A stretch of 64,000 nt of DNA from Acetobacteraceae bacterium (GCA_947475245.1 CANJLW010000002.1:186001-250000); one strand, 5' to 3'. Positions 1-11,755 are shown, counted from the first letter of the stretch. Notes: a model not told the origin generated them from the letters alone. Numbers and translations are program-made.

Positions 1-75
1 ACCCCTATGCTGTGCCGCCATCGTTGCCCATCGCGCAGGCGAGAGCAACGACGAACAGCAGCGATCGGGGTGGGA

Positions 76-966
76 TCAGGCGTGTTGCGGCACGGTGTTC
101 AGAAGCTGGCGCAGACGCGCGGCGCCGGTCTGGCCCTTCATCGCCTCTCGCCAACTGGCTTCCGCGACGCGCTGATGCGCGGCGATGGCTTCGTCGGCAC
201 CGGTGATCATCGCCACGCCGGTGTGGGAGCTGGGATGGGTGTCGGTGCGGAACGGGTTGATCGACAGGCTGACCCGATCGCGGGCGCGCAGGATTTTGAA
301 GGCGGCGCTGGGTTCGGCACCGGCGAGCAGGCCGAATTGCAGCCCCATCGGCTCGGTTTCCATCAGGTTCGCGATATTCTCGATCTCCGACACCGCGACG
401 TCGCGGCAGACCCGGCGCACCCGGTCCGATACCTGGATACCGCCGGCCACGCCGGTTTCCAGCAAGCGCCGGACAGACGGCAGGGAGATCATCGCGATGA
501 TGCCGGGACGGCGCATCGCGTACATGCGTTTACGCGCGGCCAGAATGCCCAGCACCTGTTCGGCCATGCTGCGCATTGCCATGCGTTCGCCGCCGGCGGC
601 ATCGGCGGCTTCGTCGAAGGCTTCTCCCAACGCGGAGTCATAGGCATCGGACGTCGTCAGGTAGCAGAGCGGCCCGAACAGTTGCAGGATCTGATCGGCC
701 GACTCCTCGATCTGGCGGGTGCGCTCGAAATAACCGATCGGGCGGTTGTAGTATTCGACGCCGATGCCCAGCAGGGACAGCGGAGAAATCTTGAGCAGTT
801 CGGCAAGCCGCTTGATGGTATCGAGCTTGATGACCTCGCCTTTTTCATACCGATACAAGGCGGCACGGGAGACGCCGAGTCGCGCGGCGATCTCCTCGGC
901 CCGCAGGCCGGATTCCAACCGATAGGCGCGCAATTGCTGCCCGATTTCGGTAAAACGCATAGACAT
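76..966 (-). CDS. XRE-family helix-turn-helix transcriptional regulator with C-terminal extension
   Basis: N-terminal HTH 'GLRAEEIAARLGVSRAALYRYEKGEVIKLDTIKRLAELL'; 296 aa ORF. Confidence 0.85.
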   Translation of the reverse strand: MSMRFTEIGQQLRAYRLESGLRAEEIAARLGVSRAALYRYEKGEVIKLDTIKRLAELLKISPLSLLGIGVEYYNRPIGYFERTRQIEESADQILQLFGPLCYLTTSDAYDSALGEAFDEAADAAGGERMAMRSMAEQVLGILAARKRMYAMRRPGIIAMISLPSVRRLLETGVAGGIQVSDRVRRVCRDVAVSEIENIANLMETEPMGLQFGLLAGAEPSAAFKILRARDRVSLSINPFRTDTHPSSHTGVAMITGADEAIAAHQRVAEASWREAMKGQTGAARLRQLLNTVPQHA

Positions 967-1146
967 ATTCGGCCCTTCCCCAGCGCCGTGTGAATAAAGC
1001 GTCGCCCCCGACGCACGCCCCGTCCTGACCTATGTCAAAACCAGTCTCAGAACCTGGGCGATAGCGTCACCTTATGCCGCGAGGCGTCGTAAATTCAACC
1101 CTTTTTCATGCCATGCGACTGAATCCCAGAAACCGATTCGAAAGAA

Positions 1147-2031
1147 CTACGCTTTCCGAATCGAGTGGTCCGCCAGGTCTTCGATCGCCAAAATCAGCGC
1201 CGAATGGTCCAATTCGCCGCCGCCCTTGGCCGAACAAGCCGAAAACATCTGTTGTGCAACCGCCGTATTCGGCAACGACAGGTTGAGATCCTTGGCCGAG
1301 GACAGCGCCAGCGCGAGGTCCTTTTGATGCAGCCGAATCCGGAAGCCCGGATTAAACGTCCCGTTCAGCATGCGTTCGGCATGCACTTCCAGAATACGCG
1401 ACGACGCGAAGCCGCCCATCAGCGCCTGACGCACCTTCGCCGGATCGGCGCCCGCCTTCGACGCGAACACCAGCGCTTCCGAAACCGCCTGAATGTTCAG
1501 CGCGACGATGATCTGGTTGGCGACCTTGCAGGTCTGCCCGGTGCCGTTATCGGACCCGATATGGGTGATGTTCTTGCCCATCAGGTCGAACAGCGGCTTG
1601 GCGCGGGCGAACGCCGCGTCCGGCCCGCCGACCATGATCGTCAGGCTCGCGGCCTTCGCGCCGACCTCGCCGCCGGAGACCGGGGCATCGAGGTAGTCGC
1701 AGCCCAGCGCGTTGACCTTCGCCGCATACTCCTTGGTCGCGACCGGACTGATGGACGACATGTCGATCACCAGCGTACCGGCCTTCAGCCCCGCCGCCAC
1801 GCCGCCCGCGCCGAACAGCACACGCTCCACGTCGGGGGTGTCGGGCACCATCAGGATCACGACATCGGACTTCGCGGCGACCGCCGTCGCGTCGGCGACG
1901 ACTTCGGACACGGCGCGAATTTCCGCCGTCAGGCTGGCGCGTTCCGGAACGATCAGATCGTGCCCGCCATTCTTCAGATTAAGCGCCATCGGGCGACCCA
2001 TGATGCCCAGGCCGATAAATCCGATCTTCAT
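1147..2031 (-). CDS. garR: NAD(P)-dependent 2-hydroxy-3-oxopropionate (tartronate semialdehyde) reductase family protein
   Basis: Rossmann start 'MKIGFIGLGIMGRPMALNL', 'DAPVSGGEVGAKAASLTIMVGG', 'GQTCKVANQIIVALNIQAVSEAL' typical of GarR/GlxR. Confidence 0.85.
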   Translation of the reverse strand: MKIGFIGLGIMGRPMALNLKNGGHDLIVPERASLTAEIRAVSEVVADATAVAAKSDVVILMVPDTPDVERVLFGAGGVAAGLKAGTLVIDMSSISPVATKEYAAKVNALGCDYLDAPVSGGEVGAKAASLTIMVGGPDAAFARAKPLFDLMGKNITHIGSDNGTGQTCKVANQIIVALNIQAVSEALVFASKAGADPAKVRQALMGGFASSRILEVHAERMLNGTFNPGFRIRLHQKDLALALSSAKDLNLSLPNTAVAQQMFSACSAKGGGELDHSALILAIEDLADHSIRKA

Positions 2032-2075
2032 CTCTTCCCCCTTAGATTAACCTGCTCGATGATCCGTCGCGTGTT

Positions 2076-2858
2076 TCAGGCGCCGGTGAAGCGCTGCCGC
2101 CAGCCAAGCCCGGCAACCGTGTCTCCGGCCGGGCGATATTCGCAGCCGACCCAGCCGTCGTAGCCAAGTTCGTCCATCCGGCGGAACACGAAATCCCAGC
2201 CGATCTCGCCGGTCCCCGGCTCATTCCGCGCGGGCACGTCGGCGATCTGCATATGCGCGATCACCGGCATGAACTGTTCCATGCGCTTGGTGATGTCACC
2301 CTCGGTGATCTGCACGTGATAGACGTCGAACTGCAATCCGAGCCGATCCCGACCGACCGCGTCGATCACCGCCGCGCCCTGCGCCTGCGTGTTCAGGAAA
2401 TAGCCGGGCATGTCGCGATGGTTGATCGGCTCGATCACCAGCTTTACCCCCGCCGGATGCGCCTGTTCCGTCGCCCAGGCCAGGTTGGACGCATACAGCG
2501 CCGCCGCCGTCACCGGCGACACGCCGGGCGGCACAATCCCCGCCATGCAGTGAATGCGACGGCAGTCCAGCGTCGTCGCATAGTCCAACGCCCGTTTGAC
2601 GGCCTCGCGGAATTCCGCCTGTCGGCCGGGCAGGCTCGCCAGTCCGCGCTCGCCTTCCGCCCAATTGCCCGGCGGCATGTTGAACAGCGCCTGCGTCAGG
2701 CCCTCTCCGTTCAGCCGAACGCGTAATTCGGCGGCGGGGTATTCGTAGGGAAACAGGAACTCCACGCCCTCGAACCCAGCCGCGCGCGCGGCCGCGAACC
2801 GATCCAGAAACGGGACTTCGTTGAACATCATCGACAGGTTGGCGGCAAAGCGAGGCAC
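2076..2858 (-). CDS. hyi: hydroxypyruvate isomerase family protein (TIM barrel)
   Basis: 'MPRFAANLSMMFNEVPFLDRFAAARAAGFEGVEFLFPYEY', 'IEPINHRDMPGYFLN', 'LQFDVYHVQITEGD'; directly upstream of garR-like gene. Confidence 0.85.
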   Translation of the reverse strand: MPRFAANLSMMFNEVPFLDRFAAARAAGFEGVEFLFPYEYPAAELRVRLNGEGLTQALFNMPPGNWAEGERGLASLPGRQAEFREAVKRALDYATTLDCRRIHCMAGIVPPGVSPVTAAALYASNLAWATEQAHPAGVKLVIEPINHRDMPGYFLNTQAQGAAVIDAVGRDRLGLQFDVYHVQITEGDITKRMEQFMPVIAHMQIADVPARNEPGTGEIGWDFVFRRMDELGYDGWVGCEYRPAGDTVAGLGWRQRFTGA

Positions 2859-2944
2859 GGCGACCCTCCCCTGAATTCTGATTAGAAGCTACAAGGGGTT
2901 ACCGGCGTTGACCAGACGTCGCGCGCAGGGGGTATCGACGGTCT

Positions 2945-4000
2945 ATGAACGCTGAACGCGTGTTGATGGCACTCTTGCTCGGCGGCGTGGCGATAGGCTG
3001 CGCGCTCGTGCTCTACCCCTTCGTGTCTGCCCTGCTTTGGGCCGGTATTCTGGTATTCACCACATGGCCGGTCGCCGAATGGCTGCGCCTGCGCCTGCAC
3101 CTGCGCCGCTCCGTCGCCGCCGGCCTGATGGTCGTGCTGACCGCCGTCGTGATCGTGCTGCCGATCGCGCTCGCCGCGCCCAGCGGCGCCGACGACGTCA
3201 CCCTGATCCGCCATGCGATCGAGGAAGCCTTGCGCGCCGGGCTGCCTGGTTCCCCCGAATGGGTCTTCGACCTGCCGCTGGTCGGCCAGACGTTGGGCGA
3301 GCTTTGGAACCATTGGGCCGCCGACATCAGCGCGATGCTGGGGGCGCTGCGCCCCTATTTCGGGATGGCCCTCGAAAGCGGGTTGGGGCTTTTGCTGGGT
3401 ATCGCCAACGGCGTGCTGATGTTCCTGCTCGCGCTCTTCGTCGCTTTCTTCTTTTATGTGCACGGCGAACCGCTGGCGGCGCGGATCCATGTGGTGCTGC
3501 GCCGCATCGCCGGTATCCAGGCCGATCGGTTGATCGCCGTGACCGGCGCGACCGTGCGCGGAGTGGTCTACGGCATCCTCGGCACCGCCGTCGTTCAAGG
3601 CCTGATGACTGGCTTCGGCCTATGGATTTCGGGCGTGCCGCGCCCCATGCTGCTTGGCGCGATCGCCGGGCTGCTTGCCGTGCTGCCCGTCGGTGCCCCG
3701 CTGATCTGGATCCCCGCCTCCCTCTGGCTGCTGGGGACCGGCAATCTGGGGTGGAGCATCTTTCTCGCGCTCTACGGCGGCATCGCGGTTTCCGGCGCCG
3801 ACAGCATCATCCGCCCGTGGTTCATCTCCCGCGGGGCGCATTTGCCGTTTCTCCTCACCGTCCTCGGAGTCCTCGGCGGCGCCTTGGCCTTCGGCCTGCT
3901 CGGCATCTTCCTGGGCCCGGTGCTGCTGGGCATCGGCTACACATTGGTCAACGAATGGGCCCGCATCACGGACCCATCCATCGCGTCAATCGACCACTGA
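2945..4000 (+). CDS. AI-2E family transporter (membrane permease)
   Basis: 351 aa multi-TM protein; PerM/AI-2E-like pattern 'GLLAVLPVGAPLIWIPASLWLL', 'GADSIIRPWFISRGAHLPFLLTVLGVLGGALAFGLLGIFLGP'. Confidence 0.85.
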   Translation: MNAERVLMALLLGGVAIGCALVLYPFVSALLWAGILVFTTWPVAEWLRLRLHLRRSVAAGLMVVLTAVVIVLPIALAAPSGADDVTLIRHAIEEALRAGLPGSPEWVFDLPLVGQTLGELWNHWAADISAMLGALRPYFGMALESGLGLLLGIANGVLMFLLALFVAFFFYVHGEPLAARIHVVLRRIAGIQADRLIAVTGATVRGVVYGILGTAVVQGLMTGFGLWISGVPRPMLLGAIAGLLAVLPVGAPLIWIPASLWLLGTGNLGWSIFLALYGGIAVSGADSIIRPWFISRGAHLPFLLTVLGVLGGALAFGLLGIFLGPVLLGIGYTLVNEWARITDPSIASIDH

Positions 4001-4459
4001 CACTTTTTCGGGCTTGTTCTTGACGGAGCGTGTCGGCACGTCGCGGAACAGCGACAAATGCGTGTGCGCCGCCTTCCACGGGCTGGACAGGCCGGCGCGC
4101 GTCAACACGACCGACGCGCGTCCCGGACGATCGAAAGACGCGCCGTCGGGGTGATAACCGGTCGAGTCGAATATCCCCATCCCGACGGCCTGCAAACGAT
4201 CCGGAGAGACGATGGCACGGATATCCGGACGAAATCGGAAATCGTCGATATGGAACCAAACGCTGCGCCACTGCTGCCGCTCGGCTTCCTTCTGCCCGAT
4301 CATGAAATCGGTGACGGTGCCGAAGGCGACCATGTCTTCCGCGAAGATCGACCGCGCGCCCGCGAAGTCAACCTGTTGCACATGAAACGCCAGGGCATTG
4401 AACCAGGCGGTCACGCCGGCCAGATCGGCGGCGGCATTGTCGGGATGTGTGTCGGCCAT
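3986..4459 (-). CDS. nuclear transport factor 2 (SnoaL-like) family protein
   Basis: 157 aa; 'VTAWFNALAFHVQQVDFAGARSIFAEDMVAFGTV' and 'LTRAGLSSPWKAAHTHLSLFRD' resemble NTF2-like fold. Confidence 0.65.
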   Translation of the reverse strand: MADTHPDNAAADLAGVTAWFNALAFHVQQVDFAGARSIFAEDMVAFGTVTDFMIGQKEAERQQWRSVWFHIDDFRFRPDIRAIVSPDRLQAVGMGIFDSTGYHPDGASFDRPGRASVVLTRAGLSSPWKAAHTHLSLFRDVPTRSVKNKPEKVSVVD

Positions 4460-4538
4460 GCTCGGCTTTCCCCTGGATAGTGTCCAACCCTGCGCTATGG
4501 CGGTTGGTGCGGAGCGTCAAGCGCCGTAAGTTGGTTGT

Positions 4539-5468
4539 ATGGTCGGTTTCATGGTTTCCAGGATACTTCAGGCGGTGCCGGTGTTGCTGGTGGTCGGCTT
4601 CATCGCTTTCGCGCTGTCCGACTTCGTCGGCGATCCGGTCCTGCTGTACCTCGGTCAGGATCAGACCCAGGAGCAGCGAGAGGCGCTGATCCGACAACTG
4701 GGCCGCGATCGACCGATCTTCGTGCGATATGCGGATTATGTGTGGGGCGTGCTGCACGGCGATTTCGGGATCAGCTACGCCGCTCGGGAGCCTGTCGGGC
4801 AATTGCTGATGCAATATCTGCCGGCAACGCTGGAACTGGCGGGCATCGCGTCCGCGCTCGCGGTCGCGGTCGGCGTGCCGATGGGCGTCTATACCGCCAT
4901 CCATCGAAACACCCTGCTGTCGCGTGTTTTCATGATCGGCAGCCTTATCGGCGTGTCGCTGCCGACCTTTATGCTGGGGATGCTGCTGATCCTCGTGTTC
5001 TCGGTCTGGTTGGGTTGGCTGCCGAGCTTCGGGCGGGAAACGGTGTTGTCGCCGGTGCTGCCGGCGGTGACGTTGGCGATGTTTCAGATGACCATGATCA
5101 TGCGTCTGGTGCGCGCGGAGATGCTGGAAATCCTGCGTGCCGAGTATATCCGCTTCGCTCGGGCACGCGGTCTGTCGGATCGGGCGATCCATTTCAGCCA
5201 CGCGTTGAAGAATACGTTGGTGCCGGTGATGACGATCATCGCCTTGCAGTTCGGCGGGATCGTCGCGTTTTCGCTGGTGACCGAAACCGTGTTCGAATGG
5301 CCGGGCCTTGGACGGTTGCTGGTGAAGTCGGTGGCGAGCGCCGATGGGCCGGTAATGTCGGCCTATCTGTTGCTGACCGCGCTGCTGTTCGTGACGATCA
5401 ACCTGGTCGTGGATTTGCTGTATTTCGCGATCGATCCGCGCCTGCGCCTTCCTCGGGGCGGCGCATGA
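4539..5468 (+). CDS. ABC transporter permease, DppB/OppB type
   Basis: 'MVSRILQAVPVLLVVGFIAFALSDFVGDPV', 'ILRAEYIRFARARGLSDRAIHFSHALKNTLVPVMTIIALQFG' binding-protein-dependent permease signature. Confidence 0.92.
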   Translation: MVGFMVSRILQAVPVLLVVGFIAFALSDFVGDPVLLYLGQDQTQEQREALIRQLGRDRPIFVRYADYVWGVLHGDFGISYAAREPVGQLLMQYLPATLELAGIASALAVAVGVPMGVYTAIHRNTLLSRVFMIGSLIGVSLPTFMLGMLLILVFSVWLGWLPSFGRETVLSPVLPAVTLAMFQMTMIMRLVRAEMLEILRAEYIRFARARGLSDRAIHFSHALKNTLVPVMTIIALQFGGIVAFSLVTETVFEWPGLGRLLVKSVASADGPVMSAYLLLTALLFVTINLVVDLLYFAIDPRLRLPRGGA

Positions 5469-6370
5469 GGGACTGGCTCGATTCCGATGCCGTCCATGGT
5501 TTCCGCACCTCGCCCATCGCGGTCCTGTCGTGCCTGCTGCTGTGGCTGTTGATCGGCGGCGCGGTGCTGGCGCCCTGGATCGCGCCGCAAAACCCGTTCG
5601 ATCTCGGCAGGGTGTCGTTGATGGACAGTTCCCAGCCACCGATGTCCCCCGCCGCGGACGGCGATCGGACCTATTTCCTGGGCACCGATCAGCAGGGCCG
5701 CGATATGCTGTCCGCCATTCTCTACGGCTTGCGAGTCAGTCTGCTGGTGGGCGGGCTTGCCGTTGCCTTCGCGGTTGTTGTCGGGGTGACGATCGGCCTG
5801 GTGTCCGGCTATGTCGGCGGCTTCGTCGATCTGGTGTTGATGCGCATCGCCGACGTGCAACTGACGTTTCCGGCCGTTCTGACGGCCTTGCTGGTCGATG
5901 GCTCGATCCGCGCCGCCTTGCCGCGGTCGGTGCACGACTCGCTGCAACTTCATGTCGTCGTCTTTTCCATCGGGATCAGCCTTTGGCCCAGCCTCGCGCG
6001 CACGGTCCGGGGATCGACGATGGTTGAACGCGGCAAGGACTATGTGCTGGCCGCCCGCGTGATCGGCGTGCCGTCGTGGCGGGTGGCCTTGACGCATGTG
6101 CTGCCGAACGTCGTCGGACCCGTGATGGTCATCGCCACGCTGGGCCTAGGGATGGCCATTCTGGCGGAGGCCACGCTGTCGTTCCTGGGCGTCGGGCTAC
6201 CCGCCTCTCGGCCGTCGCTGGGAACCCTGATCAAGTATGGCGGGGACTATCTGTATTCCGGCTCCTGGTGGATGGCGGCCTTCCCCGGCCTTGCGCTGAT
6301 GCTGCTGGTGCTGGCGATCAATCTGCTGGGCGATTGGTTGCGCGACGCCCTGACCCCCGGGCTTCGCTGA
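5465..6370 (+). CDS. ABC transporter permease, DppC/OppC type
   Basis: ATG at 5465 overlapping the upstream stop; 'FLGTDQQGRDMLSAILYGLRVSLLVG', 'YVLAARVIGVPSWRVALTHVLPNVVGPVMVIATLGLGMAILAEATLSFLGVG'. Confidence 0.92.
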   Translation: MRDWLDSDAVHGFRTSPIAVLSCLLLWLLIGGAVLAPWIAPQNPFDLGRVSLMDSSQPPMSPAADGDRTYFLGTDQQGRDMLSAILYGLRVSLLVGGLAVAFAVVVGVTIGLVSGYVGGFVDLVLMRIADVQLTFPAVLTALLVDGSIRAALPRSVHDSLQLHVVVFSIGISLWPSLARTVRGSTMVERGKDYVLAARVIGVPSWRVALTHVLPNVVGPVMVIATLGLGMAILAEATLSFLGVGLPASRPSLGTLIKYGGDYLYSGSWWMAAFPGLALMLLVLAINLLGDWLRDALTPGLR

Positions 6371-7327
6371 TGCCGGTGCTGTCGGTGCGGGATTTGGTCG
6401 TGGAGTTCCCCAATCGCCGCGGCGTTGCCCGCGCCGTGGACGGTGTTTCGTTCGAGATCGACCCTGGGGAGGTATTGGGCCTCGTCGGTGAATCCGGCGC
6501 CGGCAAATCGCTGACGGGGGCCGCGATCGTCGGATTGCTGCCGCCGCCCGGCCGGATCGCCGGCGGCGCCATTCTGTTGGATGGGGAGCGGATCGACGCA
6601 TTGCCGCCGCACCGCATGCGCGCCATTCGCGGGCGGCGGATCGGCATGATTTTTCAGGACCCGCTGACCGCGCTGAACCCGCTGTTCACCGTCGGGCAGC
6701 AACTGATCGAGACGATGCGCGCGCATTTACCGCTGTCCCATCGTCAGGCGCGGGAACGCGCGATTGCCTGGTTGGCCGAAGTCGGCATTGCCGCGCCGTC
6801 GATGCGCGTCGATGCCTATCCGAACGCTTTTTCCGGCGGCATGCGCCAACGCGTCGCGATTGCGCTGGCGCTGTGCGCGGAACCGCGGCTGGTCATCGCG
6901 GATGAGCCGACAACCGCGCTGGATGTGTCGATCCAGGCGCAGATCGTCGCCCTGCTGCGCCGTTTGGCCCGCGAGCGCGGGACGGCGATCCTGCTGATCA
7001 CTCACGATATGGGCGTGATCGCGGAAACGGCGGATCGCGTGGCGGTCATGTATGCGGGCCGGATCGTGGAGATCGGTTCGACCCGCGCGGTGATCGACTC
7101 CCCGTCGCATCCCTACGCCGACGGCTTGATGGCCAGCATTCCGTCGCTGGATCGCCCCGTGGACAGATTGCGTCAGATCGACGGGGCCATGCCGCGCCTG
7201 GATGCCATTCCGGCGGGCTGCGCGTTCCATCCGCGCTGCCCAAGCGCGTTCGACCGCTGCCGGGTGGAACGGCCGGAGTTGCGCGACGTTGGGCCGACCC
7301 GTTCGGCCTGCTGGTTGGGACAGGGCC

Positions 7328-7335
<8 letters not shown>
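6370..7335 (+). CDS. ABC transporter ATP-binding protein, DppD/OppD type
   Basis: Walker A 'GESGAGKSLT', signature 'FSGGMRQRVAIALAL', Walker B '[14 protein letters not shown]', C-terminal oligopeptide motif 'GCAFHPRCPSAFDRC'; TGATG overlap with upstream stop. Confidence 0.93.
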
Positions 7336-8322
<987 letters not shown>

Positions 8323-8326
<4 letters not shown>

Positions 8327-9771
8327 CGCGGCGTAACGCGGACCTGGCCGTTCTGCTGGCGATTGCTTTCACCGCGCGGGTCGCGGCGTTCATGACCCAG
8401 ACCTACGTCGTGTTCCGCGACGAGACGTTCCAGTATTTTGAGCAGGGGCACCGGCTGGCGTTCGGCTCCGGCGTGGTGCCGTGGGAGTATCGGGACGGCA
8501 TCCGTTCGATGCTGCTGCCGGCGGCGATCGCCGGGATCATGCGGCTGACCAGCCTGATCGGCGACGATCCCCTGCTGTATGTGCGGATCGTCCGCGGCCT
8601 GTGTTCGGCGTTGTCGCTGGTCGTCGTCGTAGTCGGGTATCGGATGGCGGAGCGTTACGGGCGCTGGGCCGCGCTGTTGACGGGCGGGCTCTGCGCGATC
8701 TGGTTCGACCTGATCTACTTCGCGCCTTCGGTGATGACCGAGGTCATCGCGGCGCATTGCGGGCTGCTGGCACTGTGGTTGAACCAGCAGGGGCGGGCGC
8801 GTTGGGCGGGAGCCTTGCTGGGGTTGGCGCTATGCCTGCGGTTTCAGTACGGACCGGCCCTGGCGGCGGCCGTGTTGTGGCAGGTGCGCCTGGATTGGGC
8901 ACGCTGGCGGGCGCTGGCGATCGGCGGCGTGCCGGTGGTGTTGGCCATCGGCGGGGTGCTCGACTGGGTGAGTTGGGGCGCGCCGTTTCAATCGATTTGG
9001 CTGAATGTCCTGCGTAATACGTTTCAGGGCGTCAGCGCCGCGATGGGGCGGGAGTCCGGGCTGTTCTATCCGGCCTATCTCTGGGTGGCATTCTGGCCGC
9101 TGCCCGTCCTGGCGTTGGCGGTCATCGTCGGCGCGCGATCCTTCCCCGCGCTCGCCATCGCGGCGGGCGTGACGCTGATCCTGCACACCGCGATCCCGCA
9201 TAAGGAAGTGCGGTTTGTCTATCTGGCGCTGGCCGCCGGGCCGATTCTAATCGGCCTGGGTCTGGCGCGGGCGATCGAAGCCTGGCCGAACCTTCGCCGG
9301 ATTGCGCCGATTGGGGCGTCAGTCGCGCTGCTGCTGCTTTCATGGCGTCTGGCGACCGTTGCGCCGTTGGACGCGCGCTGGTCGTTCGAGCGCGCGAATG
9401 TCCAGGCGTTTCTGGCGGCGCACGACCAGCCCGGGCTCTGCGGGCTGGGGGTCAAGGACATCGCGATCTTTGACACCGGCGGCTACACATACCTGCATCG
9501 CGAGGTGCCGATTTACTTCCAGGACTTCGATCCCGCCCTGGAATTGCCGGGATCATCGATCCGTCTGCGTCTGGCCGTTCGTCTCGGCGGGCAGGATGTC
9601 CGCCAATTCCCCGGCGCCGCGTTGGACGCGGTCGACGGACTCTACAACTACCTGATCGCCGAACAGGGGAATGCCGGAGCCTCCTATGCCCCGCTCGCAT
9701 GTTTCACCGACCAAACCCGCGGTGAAGCCGCTCCCCTGTGTCTGCATCGCCGACCCGGCGGCTGTTCGTAA
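8323..9771 (+). CDS. GT22 (ALG9/PIG-B-like) mannosyltransferase family membrane protein
   Basis: 'RDETFQYFEQGHRLAFGSGVVPWEYRDGIRSMLLPA' matches the (H/R)DExFQ..E..H...G......WE...GIRS pattern of Alg9-like mannosyltransferases; multiple TMs; ATGA overlap with upstream ATPase gene. Confidence 0.7.
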
Positions 9772-9779
9772 CGTCGGGA

Positions 9780-10643
9780 CTACGCCGCGCCGACCGCCAG
9801 CGGACGCCTTTCCCGCTGTGTCGAGGCCAATCCGTAAACCCCGCGTTCACCGGGCACCGGGGCGAACTTCGCGGTAATGCCAAGCACGGTTTCCGCGCCG
9901 CCGAGATAGAGCAGCCCGTCGGCGGTCATTTGCGCGGCGATGGCTTCCAGCACGCGTTTTTTGGTGTCCTGATCGAAGTAGATCAGCACATTGCGGCAGA
10001 AGACGACGTCGAACATGCCGAGCGGGCGCAGGTCGCCCAGCAGGTTGAATTCGCGAAACTGCGCCATGGCGCGCAGCGAGTCGGCGATGCGCCAGTTGGC
10101 CTCCTCCTTGCGGAAATAGCGCATCAGCATTTGCACGGGCAGGCCGCGCTGGACCTCGAACTGCGTGTACAGGCCTTCCTTCGCGCGGGTCAGTTGTTCG
10201 CGCGCGATGTCGGTGCCGACGATGTCGACCTTACGCGTGCCCAGCGCGGCCTTGCATTCCGTCAGGATCATCGCCAGCGAGTAGGCTTCCTGGCCGGACG
10301 ACGAGGCCGCCGACCAGACGCGCAACCCGACACCCGGCCCCCGCGCGGCGATCAGCCGCGGCAGAGCCTGGGCGCGAAAATGTTGGAACGGCTTGTCGTC
10401 GCGAAAGAAGAAGCTTTCGTTCGTGGTCATCGCTTCGACGATGTCGCGCGTCAGCGCGTCGGCACCCGGGCGGCGCAGGCGTTCGGCCAGGGCATTCAGG
10501 TCCGGCAGTTTTTCACGCCGCAGGATGGCGGCCAATCGGGTTTCCAGCAAATAGGTCTTGTCCTGGCCGATCACCAGGCCGGAGCGTGCCTTCAGCAGCT
10601 GCGAGAACGTTTCAAAGGCGTTGACAGTCAAAACCGCGCTCAT
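9780..10643 (-). CDS. cheR: chemotaxis protein methyltransferase CheR
   Basis: 'TTNESFFFRDDKPFQHFRAQALPRL', 'VWSAASSSGQEAYSLAMIL', 'FDVVFCRNVLIYFDQDTKKRVLEAIA'; start MSAVLTVNAFE at 10643. Confidence 0.95.
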   Translation of the reverse strand: MSAVLTVNAFETFSQLLKARSGLVIGQDKTYLLETRLAAILRREKLPDLNALAERLRRPGADALTRDIVEAMTTNESFFFRDDKPFQHFRAQALPRLIAARGPGVGLRVWSAASSSGQEAYSLAMILTECKAALGTRKVDIVGTDIAREQLTRAKEGLYTQFEVQRGLPVQMLMRYFRKEEANWRIADSLRAMAQFREFNLLGDLRPLGMFDVVFCRNVLIYFDQDTKKRVLEAIAAQMTADGLLYLGGAETVLGITAKFAPVPGERGVYGLASTQRERRPLAVGAA

Positions 10644-10645
10644 GA

Positions 10646-11755
10646 TCAGCTTGCCCTCAGCATCTGTAGCAATTTCGGCGCGATGTCCCCCAGAGGCAGC
10701 ACCGCATGGCATAGTCCGGCGGTCGCGATGGCCCCGGGCATGCCCCAAACCACGCTGGTTGCCTCATCCTGGGCGATCGCGCAGCCGCCGGCATCGATCA
10801 CCGCGCGGGTGCCGCTCAGCCCGTCGTGACCCATGCCGGTCAGCATCGCGATCAGCACGCGTCCGCCACAGACCGCGTTGGCGCTGCGCAGCATGGGATC
10901 GACCGATGGGCGGCAGAAATTCTCCGGCGGGTCCGTCGTCAGGCGCGCCCGCATGCCGGCGCGATCGCCGTCGATCAGCAGATGGCGGTCGCCGGGTGCC
11001 AGGTAGATGCGCCCGGGCAGCAGAGGCTCTCCGTCGGTTGCCTCCGCGCAATGCATGCCGCCCAGCTTCGTCAGGTGGTCGGCCAGGATCGGCGTGAAGC
11101 TGGCCGGCATGTGCTGAGTCAGCACGACCGGCACCGGCACCGACCGGCCCAGGTTCTGGATCAGCGTAAACAGGGCCTGCGGGCCGCCGGTGGAACTGCC
11201 GATGGCCAGAAGTTTGGCGGGCATGATCGGCTTGGCGCGAGTCTGAATACTCGCTTGCCCCGGCGTCGTCCGCGCCGCCGAAGCCGAACGTCGGCGTAGC
11301 CGGGCGAGGCCTTTGACCTTTTCGAGGATTTCCCGACGGAACGAATCATCGCCGTTGACCCCGACGGCCGACGGTTTCGGCACATAGTCCGCCGCGCCCA
11401 TGCGCAAGGCGCGCAGCGCGACGTCGGCCCCGCGCGTCGTCAGCGTGGATGCCATGATGATGCGCAGGCCCGGATCGGCGCGCAGCAACAACGGCAGCGC
11501 GGACATGCCGTCCAGCACCGGCATTTCGATGTCCAGCACCAGCACGTCGACGGAAACGCGGCGCAACTCCTCCAGCGCCGCGCGCCCGTTGGCGACCTTG
11601 GCGACGACCTTGATCGCGGGATCGGCTTCCAGGATGCGCGCGATCGCCCCGCGTATCACGGCGGAATCGTCGCAGATCATCACCCGCGCGACGGAAGCGT
11701 CCTTTGCGGACGCGCCGCTGCCCCGTTCCCCGATCAGGGGGGAGACCACGTTCAC
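10646..11755 (-). CDS. cheB: chemotaxis response regulator protein-glutamate methylesterase CheB
   Basis: REC domain 'VMICDDSAVIRGAIARILEAD' plus 'AIGSSTGGPQALFTLIQNL', 'LTQHMPASFTPILADHL', 'LTGMGHDGLSGTRAVIDAGG'; GTG start at 11755 overlaps cheY stop (GTGA). Confidence 0.93.
   Translation of the reverse strand: MNVVSPLIGERGSGASAKDASVARVMICDDSAVIRGAIARILEADPAIKVVAKVANGRAALEELRRVSVDVLVLDIEMPVLDGMSALPLLLRADPGLRIIMASTLTTRGADVALRALRMGAADYVPKPSAVGVNGDDSFRREILEKVKGLARLRRRSASAARTTPGQASIQTRAKPIMPAKLLAIGSSTGGPQALFTLIQNLGRSVPVPVVLTQHMPASFTPILADHLTKLGGMHCAEATDGEPLLPGRIYLAPGDRHLLIDGDRAGMRARLTTDPPENFCRPSVDPMLRSANAVCGGRVLIAMLTGMGHDGLSGTRAVIDAGGCAIAQDEATSVVWGMPGAIATAGLCHAVLPLGDIAPKLLQMLRAS

Noticed and set aside
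4368-5639. 423-aa minus-strand ORF opposite the dppB-type permease
   Set aside because: Low-complexity R/H/Q-rich shadow of a clear permease.
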